Source: Elgaria multicarinata webbii | Lineage: Eukaryota; Chordata; Lepidosauria; Squamata; Anguidae | Reading direction: 5' to 3' | Assembly (NCBI RefSeq): GCF_023053635.1 | Contig: NC_086180.1 | Location: 90,435,447-90,499,446, forward strand | DNA length: 64,000 bases | Part shown: piece by piece, positions 44,843-54,827 of the stretch | How the letters are laid out: each line of letters begins with the position of its first letter | How positions within the stretch are numbered: the stretch's first letter is position 1 | The notes under the pieces: generated by a model | Told to the model about the DNA's origin: nothing | The model's input: only the letters and a program-made list of their open reading frames with translations | Database searches by the model: none | Program-made: the position numbers and the translations under genes

Positions 44843-46762
44843 GAGTGGTAACCAGGGACCCAGGGACCCAGCAGCTGCCAAACATACTTGCCGTCGCCTG
44901 GCATAGGCCCCAGTGGTGCACCTTCATCTCCTCGAGATCCCTGTCTTCTAAAGACCCCTTCAAGCGGTAAGTATTGGCTGCAATCTATCTCACCTCCAGC
45001 AGAAATACGGGGCGGAATTAACCCGCATTGTCCATAAGACGGGAGGGCAAGGAACAGAGTCCTCGTTTCAGAAGCTGGTTGGGGAGATAGGGAAGGCGTG
45101 TTCCTGGTATCCAGTGTGCGGGTCGCTACGGTTATCAGATTGGGAAAAAATAGGAACTGTTTTGCATCAAGAACCCCACGCCTCGGTTGAAATCTTGCTT
45201 TCCTGGTTTCAGTGCCTACTAGCTCTTGAACAATTCCACCAAATAAACTCAGCCACTTTGCCTACTGGCAGGCTAAGCGTTAATCCACCACCCCAGTACA
45301 AAGCAGTCGAAATTTGTAAGCCAGCACCGCCTGTGGTTCCTGCTTTTGCATTGGCAACCCGCTCCTGAGGAAAACCCACCTCAGTATGTTTTAGCTACTA
45401 GCGGTTTGAGCATTAATCTGCCACCGCACCATAATGCAATAGAGATATGTCAGCCAAAATCTTCCTTAACCCCCACTTTTACATCAGTACCAATTCCTGA
45501 TCAGCAGCCCTCGTCAAGTTTTAGAAACCCAACTAACTTGCGGCCAAGGAGCAATGGCAGGGGTTAACATGCCTCCAGCGCAGAGCGTTTTGCCAGCAGC
45601 AGCAGCCCAGCCCGTGAAGGCGGACAGGCAGCCACTCGCATCCGCCTCCCCCGGGCAGGCACGCAGGCAAGGAGGGCTCCCTTCGCTGCATCCAGCCGCT
45701 GCTCCGCGCAGCAGCTGCGCCTCCTTTCTCCTTTCCTTCCTCCCCGGGCAGCAAGCGCACAAGCCCCCTCGCCATCCTGCCAGCTCTGCCTCCACCTCCT
45801 CCTTCGCGCCGCTGCCCGCTGCCCACAGAGCCCAGATCTCTCAGCAAGGCGGTCGGGCAGCGCGCCGCCACCGCGGAGCTGCCACCAGCCATAAGCGACT
45901 GAAGCACCAAGTCAGTGCTAGAGAGTGAGTGAAGTGGGGTGGGAGCGCAGCGAGTTGCCCAGACCGCTGGCCTAAGCTCAGAAGTGCTTTGGGGGCACCT
46001 CTGCCGTGCCACTTCTCCAGGCGAGGTTGGGTCAAGAGAGCGTGCGGCAGCGGCAGCCAGAAATGCAGACCAAGACCCTGTGCCGTCGCATGGGGAAGGC
46101 AGCTGCTTAAGAAAACAGGCCCGGGAAGCGCGCCTCCTCCCCGCGCGATGAGCTGGCCATGTTCAGACGAGCGCACCTTAAGTCCAGCATGCGCCCTGAA
46201 GCCCCAAAGGCAAGCCTTTTCGTGTTTAAACTCACAGGCTGCCTCCCCTCCTCTCTCCTCGTGTGTGTTTTATCTGCCCTCCCCCATAGCTTCCACAAAA
46301 ACTTCCACCCCTGCCGCCACAAGTGGAAGTGCAGGGATAGATCTTATCTTGCAAGAAGTAGAATTTAAATTTCCTGGAGAAGTGCAGGTAGTTCCCTCCC
46401 AGTTTTCTGATCCTTTGCCTTCTAGATATGTAAGCTTAATACTTCCCTGCTCAAGCAGTGGGAAGAAAAGAATATTTATCATCCCAAGAGTAATTGATTC
46501 TGATTGTGCCAGCACCATTTTGGTGCAGCTTTGGGCAAGTCTGCCACGGACCCTTCCGCTTCACAGCAGGCCCCCTCAGTTCTTGGGGTTACTTGATCCA
46601 ATATCTGATGTTTCTGTAATAGGAAAGAGATTTTGGCTTTCTGAGTGGCTCATAACTGACTGCCCCTGAACATCTAAGCCACCTGCAACAATCCCTCTTA
46701 CCTGGTTTATAGATAGAGCAATAGCCACTCTCTAAAGAGAAACTCATTGCTCGGCATGAATT

Positions 46763-46868
46763 ACTGTATTTCTTTGATTCTAAGACGCACTTTTTACCCT
46801 AAATAAACAGCTCTAAAAATGGACTGCATCTTAGAATCGATGGCGTCTTAGAATTGAAGCAATACGGT
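46763..46868. mobile_element. MITE with TTTCTTTGATTCTAAGACGC ends, copy 1
   Basis: Left TACTGTATTTCTTTGATTC and right GAATTGAAGCAATACGGTA are inverted; the interior has AAATAAACAGCTCTAAAAAT. The paired copy is at 47188-47291. Confidence 0.8.
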
Positions 46869-47187
46869 AAGAGGAAAAGAGGAAGCTCCTGGAGCAGCCT
46901 CGAGCCATGCGAGCGAGGAGCTGGTTGGGTAAGTGCCTGGTTTTTTGTTAGGCAAATTTATTCGTAAGTCCCATCGATTTCCATGGGACTTACTTGTGTG
47001 TCGTCGTCCCCTGGTGCACAGACAAGTAAAGAGCGGGACTGGAGAGTTAAGTTTACTCTTTGTTTCAACGCCCCCTTCTTCCCGCACAAACGGCAGTTTC
47101 TTCTCTCACAGAGGGAAAAAAGAAAAGGACACAACCATTAGAAGAAAGCGCGGAGGGTGGGGAGGAGGTTGGCTGGGCGGTGAGGGA

Positions 47188-47291
47188 AGTATTTCTTTGA
47201 TTCTAAGATGCCCTTTCCCCCCCAAATAAACATCTCTAAAAATGGTGTGTGTCTTAGAATCGATGGCGTCTTAGAATCGAAGAAATACGGT
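47188..47291. mobile_element. MITE with TTTCTTTGATTCTAAGACGC ends, copy 2
   Basis: Same orientation and length as copy 1, with AAATAAACATCTCTAAAAAT inside and GAAGAAATACGGTAA at its end. Together with copy 1 it brackets about 320 bases. Confidence 0.8.
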
Positions 47292-47582
47292 AATTCAAAA
47301 CAACTAGCCGTCCAACCTGAATTTAATCCCCCCAAAGATTTTCAAGTTATGGTGATTGATTTAAAGGTCTGTTTTTTCACCATTCCTCTGGCGAAAGCTG
47401 ATTAAAGTTTGCTTTTACAGTTTCTGTCCTAAATCATGAAAAACCTGCCCTACCCCAGGGTATGTTAAATAGTCACTATCTGTCAGTCTTTTGTTTCCCA
47501 AACACAAGCTTACGCAGATTTCAGAGCAGAGAGAAGGAAGCGTGTGCTTCAAAGCCTTAGCATAAGATCTAGCTGAGATTTC

Positions 47583-47735
47583 ATAGAATCATAGAGTTGG
47601 AAGGGGCCTACAAGGCCATCGAGTCCAACCCCCTGCCCAATACAGGAATCCACCCTAAAACATCCCTGACAGATGCTTGTCCAGCTGCCCCCTGAATGTC
47701 TCTAGTGTGGGGGAGATCACCTCCCTACGTAATTT
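47583..47735 (-). mobile_element. CR1 LINE 3' fragment
   Basis: TCATAGAATCATAGAGTTGG, GAGTCCAACCCCCTGC and CTCTAGTGTGGGGGAGATCA are the reverse complement of the CR1 3' end (compare 43400-43563). It is inserted in the retroviral interior. Confidence 0.93.
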
Positions 47736-49058
47736 GTTTCCCTCTCACTAAAATGCAGATTGAACGCCTTCTGCAGACGTCTGTAGCATTGCAAATATCA
47801 ATAGATGGGTTTGTGGGGATCTTTTCTTTTCACCTCCCCCCTGACCTTTGGTTTTCCTGCTCGCAGTGACACACTTTAATCCCATCACTCAGTAGTGAGA
47901 AGCTATTTTAGCAATGCAAATGTATCTGCTTTCAAAATTGAATATTATTTTAGACTTCCAATATGTGTGCTTTATTATTGCTAATTTACCTGGAGCTTAT
48001 ATTACCCCCAAAGTTGATGCAAATCTCATTTCAAGCCCCTGATTGAAAATCTCATTCAGCTTTAACTAGCCCTTGGCAGCCTAACCAAGAGCATGTGCAG
48101 AGTGAAAACTTAGCCCCTAAAACTTAAGAAAAAAAGAAAAAATGCACAGATTCATGTACATAGTTATTGTTTTGTTATTGCTCTTCATCCAGCGATCCAC
48201 ACCTCTTTGTAGTTTGTTTCCAATATGCAGGTTTTTGACAACAGCATCATAACCCTAAAAAGATGCAAGAAGTCCTCTCAGAAAAATAATAATGAAAGAT
48301 GAAGCCCAGATGAGCTGCGGTACAGGAGACCAGAGTCCAGATGACATCAGCTGCAGCAGTCTTCCAGCTTCCAAAGGCTACAAGAGCTGCCCCAATAATT
48401 TCATATAGATTATTTGCTTCAGCCAGTGAGAAGACCCACAATGGACTGTAAGCAGTGTTTCAGATAACTTGGTTACCGTTGAACATAGCAAAAAGACTTG
48501 CTTTGCTCTAGAAATTTCAGTCCCATCAAGAACTGATATCTCAGCTGAATAAAAATAGAACTTTGAGTGAAATTATTTTACTCCTGTATAAAGAAGGACT
48601 TGCCCTGCAAAATTGTGCAGCCATTGACTACCTCCTTCTTCAGCAACACCTGGGCTGCAAAAATATAGAAGGCATGTGTTGCTTTAACCTGCCGGACAAT
48701 TCCCACAAAGTACAAACTTAACTTGGACTTTACAAACAGTTGTAGCCCACTCCAAACAAGACGTGCCTCCTTCTTGACTGACTAAATTCTCTCTTGAAGT
48801 ATTGTATGTATTGCATTGTATTAACCACTGTATTAATAGTAGCCTGTTGTTTTATTCAATGTATCCCAAATGTCTTATTCAATGTATTCCTATTCTTGTG
48901 CAAATGTGTAGCCACTGCTGGCAAAGAAATACCGCTTTGAAACCTGTTCGTCCAGATCAAGTACAAATGTTATATAAACAGCTCTCGCATCACGTCCCTG
49001 AAATTGACCAGGATTAAGTTGGTTTGCACGTTAATAAATTAATAAAAAAAGGGGGAAA

Positions 49059-49396
49059 TGTGGGGATGTCACAACGCCCGGAGTCTTTGCAGACAGCAAA
49101 CTGTCTGGAGATAAAAGGTGGATGTGGTAACTCCCTTATCTCCCTATTGTCTAAGAGCAGTGCATCATGTTTTGACTTCCAGCTTAATCTGGGGAACAAA
49201 CATGGTAAGAGAGCTAGTTAGCAAACACCGGTAATGAGAAAAGTTCATTACCTTACTCAAACAGTGACAATTAATGATGACTCACCCAAGGAGGAGGGGG
49301 AAACTGAAGGAGTACAGAATGGTATATAAACTCTTGGTATGTTCTTAATAAACGTGATATTCCATCATCACCCATCGGCTGTGTGAGTTTACTACA
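49059..49396 (+). repeat. 3' LTR of the endogenous retrovirus
   Basis: Preceded by an A7G5A3 purine tract and followed by the 6-base duplication CACTTG. Confidence 0.93.
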
Positions 49397-49834
49397 CACT
49401 TGCTTTTGCCCCAGCATCTTCCCTTTCTGCGGATGCCACATCCTCAAAGAAATCAATGAGCTGTTTGTAATTAAGAGCAACTGACTGTAAGGAAGCTGCT
49501 CTAACAGTCCACCATGTGGGGCAAAATCATTTCAGGTGTATGTTCTCCTCTCCCCCTTGAAAGTTTTTAAACCAGGCAAGACGTTTGGGTGAACTTCTGT
49601 CAAAAGTAATAAGGTCAGCTACTTCACTCAAAACGTTTCTACACATGTAACATTTCCTGATACATCCTGCACAACTAAATTTACAGCATGGGCCACACAG
49701 TCCAAAGAGTGCTCTTGGTTCCTCTTCCTTCACCATAGCCTGCAGCCCACTAATGCATCCAGCTACGTTTGATGCTTCATCATATCATGGGCCACGAGAC
49801 CTATCAAGAGGAAGATTAAAGTGGCAGACTACAT

Positions 49835-50490
49835 CTTTCAAATCACATGAGGTACTGGTTCCTCTCTATTCGGCCCTGGTTAGGCCTCATCTAGAGTATT
49901 GCGTCCAGTTCTGGGCTCCACAATTCAAGAAGGAAGCAGACAAGCTGGAGCGTGTTCAGAGGAGGGCAACCAGGATGATCAGGGGTCTGGAAACAATGAT
50001 TGTAAGCCTATGCGGCAGGGTCTTGCTATTTACTGTGTTATCTGTACAGCACCATGTACACTGATGGTGCTATATAAATAAATAAATAATAATAATAATA
50101 ATAATAACAACAACTGGGCATGTTTAGCCTGAAGAAGAGAAATTGAGGGGAGACATGATAGCACTCTTCACATATTTAAAAGGTTGTCACACAGAGGAGG
50201 GCCGGGATCTTTTCTTGATCCTCCCAGAGTGCAGGACATGGAATAATGGGCTCAACTTAAAGGAAGCCGGATTCCGGCTGGACATCAGGAAAAACTTCCT
50301 GACTGTTAGAGCAGTATGACAATGGAATCAGTTACCTAGGGAGGTTGTGGGCTCTCCCACACTAGAGGCCTTCAAGAGGCAGCTGGACAACCACCTGTCA
50401 GGGATGCTTTAGGTTCCTGCATTGAGCAGGGGGTTGGACTCGATGGACTTATAGGACCCTTCCAACTCTGCTATTCTATGATTCTATGAA
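49835..50490 (+). mobile_element. CR1 LINE 3' fragment with an L2 tail inside
   Basis: Starts in ORF2 at [20 protein letters not shown] and reaches the ATTCTATGATTCTATG end. At 50003-50113 an L2 tail (GTAAGCCTATGCGGCAGGGT to (AAT)n) replaces about 24 bases of CR1 sequence. The fragment itself is embedded in the hAT transposase remnant. Confidence 0.93.
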
Positions 50491-50676
50491 ATAGCAAAAT
50501 GGCTTTTTGAAGTTATAGCATCATAAGAACCAAAAAAGAATTCCTCCACAGACATTTCTTCTGTGGCAATGCAAAAGGAAATGAAACCTGCTCCTTTGTG
50601 GTGATATCTGTAGTCTCATCCACAATTATACTGTAGTAAACAGCTGCTTCAATCTCTCTCACTAATGTACATAGAA

Positions 50677-51187
50677 TTATTATTATTATTATTATTATTA
50701 TTATTTATTTATATAGCACCATCAATGTACATGGTGCTGTACAGATAACACAGTAAATAGCAAGACCCTGCCGCATAGGCTTACAATCTAAAAAGTTGTA
50801 GTAAACAATAAAGAGGGAAGGAGAATGCAAACAGGCACAGGGAAGTGTAAACAGGCACCGGGTAGGGAGAAGCTAACAGTATAGAGTCAGAACAAACTCA
50901 ATATTTGAAGGCTATAGGGAAAAGAAAAGTTTTTAGCTGAGTTTTAAAAGCAGTGATTGAGTTTGTAGTTCTCAAGTGTTCTGGAAGAGCGTTCCAGGCG
51001 TAAGGGGCAGCAGAAGAAAAAGGACGAAGCCGAGTAAGGGAAGTGGAGGTCCTAGGGCAGGCGAGAAGCATAGCATCAGAGGAGCGGAGAGCACGAGCGG
51101 GGCGATAGTGTGAGATGAGAGAGGAGAGATAGGCAGGAGCTAGACCGTGAAGAGCTTTGAAGGTCAGCAGGAGAAGTTTATATTGAG
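50677..51187 (-). mobile_element. L2-clade LINE 3' fragment
   Basis: Minus-strand 3' end of the L2 ORF2 ([19 protein letters not shown]...[20 protein letters not shown]) with its 3' UTR and ATT run. The ORF portion is undamaged but 5'-truncated. It is inserted in the hAT transposase remnant. Its CGTAAGGGGCAGCAGAAGAA variant is shared with the copy at 59632, so the two belong to one subfamily. Confidence 0.95.
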
Positions 51188-51885
51188 CCATGATCTTAAG
51201 AAACTCATTCACAAAAGCTGGTGAAATCCATTCGTAATTTGTACGATCCAGTCATGATCTCAGCTGAGGAACATCATCAGCATGAAGCAGCAAGAGTTGA
51301 CTAAGGTTTGATCCTTCCTCAACATGGCCACGAACTGCAAGGCCTTGACAGGCAAGTTATCTTACAGAGGATAAAATTTTCAGCAGTGCCTTTCTGGCTT
51401 CTTGCATTTGCTTCTGTTTTCCTTCTGAGCAAGTGGCATGAACATTTACGCCACCTTCAACAGCAGCCATAACTTGAACAGCTGCACGATGAAAATTTGA
51501 GTTTTGATGGCTATGGGATTTTTCTAGAGCTTTATTTCAATTTGAGAAGCCTTTCTTAACAAAATCTTCATATGCATTCCTGTCTCTTGAGGTTTTGCGG
51601 AGAGGAGCACTCATTTCACTTGCTGTACGACAGACGTTGCAATATGTTTTGTCCATTTCATAAGTTCTCTTCCAAGTGTCCAAGTTGTACCGGTGTCCTG
51701 CTGGCTTTCCTTTCACACCAGGAACACTAGCATCTGAGGGCATGTCTTCGGAAGGTCACGCTTCCTCAACCTGGTCCTGGAACTTATCTTCTGTATAAAG
51801 TCAAGAGGAGCTGCCAGTGGAACTTCCATCACCAGTGCCAACCACAGCACATTTTTTTTCTTTTTCACAAGAAATCTCTCCATAA

Positions 51886-51945
51886 TGGTTGGACTCGACG
51901 GCCTTGTACGCCCCTTCCAACTCTACTATTCTATGATTCTATGAT
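51886..51945 (+). mobile_element. CR1 LINE 3' tail
   Basis: GGTTGGACTCGACGGCCTTG then ATTCTATGATTCTATGATTG, directly next to the start of the hAT coding remnant. Confidence 0.9.
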
Positions 51946-52095
51946 TGTGGCCAGTAGTTCAACCAAGGAAACAGGATTCTGCAGAAGGATAGAAAACATG
52001 TTATATATTCATTCATTCAGAATGAATAAATATAAAAATATTACCTTTGTGTATAAAAACCTACTTCTCTCCCCTCTCCTCAAATGGGTAGTTAC

Positions 52096-52143
<48 letters not shown>

Positions 52144-52938
52144 CTCCCACATGGCTAAATATAAAATGGAGATGGGATGGAAATGTTTGTTTCCTTAAAA
52201 CAGAGCCCAGGGGGAACAGAATTCCCCCTTATTTTTCCCCAAGAATATTGGAATTACTACCACCCCAGCTGCCCAGCCAACCCATGACTCACTCTCCCAC
52301 TTCTTTACTTACCCAGAGCAATGGTGTTTCAGGAGCAGCAGAAAAATTCTTCTCTCAAATTTTTCTGCTAGTAGGAAGGAACTGCAGCTTCTACTGCAGG
52401 ACAGGTCTTCTGGAGCCCAGGTCTCATTGGTGGGTGGAGTTCAACAGCAGCTGTTTCCCCCACCTTCCAGGCAATTCTTCTCCCTCCATGGTTTCTTCAT
52501 AAAGAAAGATGAAGATTCCAGAAGATTTCCCCTGGTCCCTTCCCCTCTTATCTATGCATAAACAAGCAAACAGACCCAGCGGGCAGGGTGCCTCCTAAGA
52601 ACCTGCTGCATATACAGACAACTGGAGACTGAATGGAGAATCTGCCAGCCAGGCTGTGAGCTTACTGATGTTACCTGTCTTATGTTCCTTCACCCCAGTC
52701 CTGGGAGGGATGAACTTGCAGGGGCTTCAGCGCTTGCTCAGACTTCAGTGCTTGCTAGAGACTTGTGGTGCTTCTTTTATGAAGGTTTTTTCTTTACACT
52801 CTGTTCAGATCAAGGCCTATAGCAACTCAACTCCAAGCAAACCCTGCTTCCTGTTCATTTTCCCAGCTGCAGGTCTCTTTTGCAAAACAAAAGCCGCTCT
52901 CCTTTTGTGTCAGGTTCAGCCTTCCCCAGGTTCATTCT
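51946..52938. other. Unrecognised DNA
   Basis: Apart from the AC repeat I recognise nothing here. Some of it may be the 5' untranslated part of the hAT element to its left. Confidence 0.4.
52097..52141. repeat. (AC)n microsatellite
   Basis: About 22 AC units. Confidence 0.95.
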
Positions 52939-52992
52939 GTTATAAGTATAAAACTGGAGAGGGTTGTGGTTGTTAATATGGAGTATAAGGGT
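52939..52992 (+). repeat. 54-bp inverted repeat, left arm
   Basis: Begins GTTATAAGTATAAAACTGG and ends GGAGTATAAGGGT. It is the reverse complement, with two mismatches, of the right arm, which is split by the Bov-B LINE (54791-54827 and 58057-58073). The arms are 1,798 bases apart once the LINE is removed. Confidence 0.9.
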
Positions 52993-54790
52993 GTCTTACA
53001 AGGCCTCAGGCCTTGTAGGACAAAAGGTTGCCCATTTTAGGAATTACAGTGTGGGAAGGGGTATCTTTAACCTCTTTTACTCAGAGACACTGAGTTATAA
53101 GGGATCCCTGGAGATAATTTAGATTGCCCCCCAAACACGTAACAGCTGGTTGCCTGGAGGGGGCTTTGCCAATTCTGGGAAATCCTGGAGGGGGCTTGAG
53201 CCCTGCCCGCCCCTGTAGTTTATGCCCCAACTTGATGAAGCCAGCTACTGGGCCTGTTCAGACAACACACATAGCCATGGTTAGGCTGCTAATCCTTTTG
53301 TAGCAATGGCTAGTAGGTGTGTTTAAATGGTGGTTATGTAGCCACCAAGGTTAGGAATGGTTCACATGACACACTAAGCCATAATGTTTAGCTCAAAATG
53401 CTTAATCACCATGGCTTAGTGTGTCATCTGAATTGGGTTACTGAGAACTGCTCCTGCCAGATCTCATTCTGCATAGCTCGCTCCTTCTGCGCTCCATCTT
53501 AAAACTGTTTTGAATTACAGACTTTGGGGCAGCCACATCACGCCCAGCCAGCTACCAAGCCACCTATCATTGTTTAAAGCAGGGCTGCACAACCTTTTTG
53601 GTCCCAAGAGCCACATCAGGTATTGAATGGGGTGCTGACAGATGTGTGCTCCTACACTCCCCCAACCCCATATTTCAGTGTGCAGGGACAGGGAGGTCCG
53701 CTTGCTGAGATCTAGGAATTTCTGGTGTGTGTGTGTGGTGGAGGGAGGCATAGGGGTAGGTGAAAGCCTCGCCCATCCCCCCGGGATCACAACTGAGGAG
53801 GGAAAACACTAAGAAGCCAAGGAATAGCAGTCCCCCCCCTGCAGTGGAGAAAAGTGAGTGGGGTCCTTCCAGCTTTGGGGGCTGCACAGGGAGTGGTTGA
53901 GGGCCCTAGGGCTGCTGGTTGTTCACTCCTAGTCCAAAGAGGCGTATAAAAATCCAACCTCCTTTGATGGTGCTGAGTTATTGGGAAAATCACACTAAAC
54001 TGAGAAATGATAGTGGGTAATTTCTGTTCCTTTGATCTACAAGCCGTTGGCTACAGATATAATTTACTTTCTCCATAGTAAATGTAATGCTCATAAAATT
54101 TGAAGGAGTTGTCCTCTTGGGAGCGAGAATTCTTGGCAGGAATATAGTTAAATGCAGAATGTTCTAACACCAATATCTCCATTTACTAAAACAACTCATA
54201 TCACGAAGAAAGTCAGAGCCATGTACTATTCATGTACTATGCTCCCATCCTTCCACAGGCTCCTTTGAAATGTCCCATCAGACGTAAGTGTACTCAACTG
54301 GTTGAAGACAGAAATCCATCAGTTCTGGATGGTAACCTTCATGAATGTTTATGATGAATAGATATGAAACACACACATGTTTTAAGTAGAGTTAAAATAG
54401 TGCCTTTGACATGGAAGTTATAACTAAATGTTCTTTTGTTGTTTGGGCATGTTCAAAGAATGGGGAAAGAAACATGGTAAAGGCAACTGAAACATGTTTA
54501 TCAAACTGTAAGGAAGATGAAAAGGAAGTAGATATTCATGCCATCTCAGCCTAGAAAGATAGAAAATATTTATATGTTGAATTTATTCCAATTGATGTAA
54601 TCAGAAAAAAGCTGTAGTGCTGTAGAGCTGTTAAAAATGGTACTTATGTAACACTCATAATTATTTTGGCAATGTGCAGGTTTTGGTTAGAACTGATTTA
54701 TTGTCAATTGTTACATGGTTGGGAAGTTTCCTTCCAAGAGAAGATTGTTCAGGTTGTTCCTTCTTTTATTTCTCTCAAACACAAAACCAT
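52993..54790. other. Interior between the inverted-repeat arms
   Basis: Unique-looking DNA with a MITE at 53250-53444 and a short hAT-like phrase near 53578-53620. There is no long ORF. It may be the body of a non-autonomous transposon or plain intergenic DNA. Confidence 0.4.
53250..53444. mobile_element. MITE with GGGCCTGTTCAGACAACAC ends
   Basis: Left GCCTGTTCAGACAACACAC and right GTGTGTCATCTGAATTGGG are inverted, with TAGCCATGG/CCATGGCTTA repeats inside. A diverged copy lies at about 11268-11345. Confidence 0.65.
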
Positions 54791-54827
54791 ACCCTTATAC
54801 TCCATATTAACAACCCTAACCCTCTCC

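Larger units (their letters stand above)
44507..49396 (+). mobile_element. Endogenous retrovirus, class II (beta-like), defective
   Basis: LTRs of about 336-338 bases (44507-44842 and 49059-49396), TG...CA ends, a purine tract before the 3' LTR, and a 6-base target duplication CACTTG at 44501-44506 and 49397-49402. Recognisable parts in order are a gag matrix-like region, a dUTPase-like region, a reverse-transcriptase fragment and an env transmembrane fragment. It is broken in many places (ten or more), has large internal losses, and was later hit by two other repeats. The two LTRs are very similar, differing at only a handful of places, so the insertion is fairly recent compared with its surroundings. 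Confidence 0.9.
43638..51883 (-). pseudogene. hAT-family transposase gene, broken by four insertions
   Basis: The minus-strand coding remnant starts near 51883 (MERFLVKKKK). A TTF-type zinc-finger region follows (WKRTYEMDKTYCNVCRTAS), then the RNase-H-like core (VYYSIIVDETTDIT at about 50630, then [28 protein letters not shown] and CPTWWTVRAASLQSV at about 49500-49740). It ends with the hAT dimerisation region (LTIPVSSCSSERSFSG) and a stop at 43638. The CPTRW motif reads CPTWW and there are several frame changes and stops. It is split by L2 (50677-51187), CR1 plus L2 tail (49835-50490) and an endogenous retrovirus (44507-49396). This is a dead transposon, not a domesticated ZMYM-like gene. 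Confidence 0.85.

Noticed and set aside
46330-46669. Host dUTPase exon
   Set aside because: It lies between matching LTRs in the order expected of a class II retroviral fossil.
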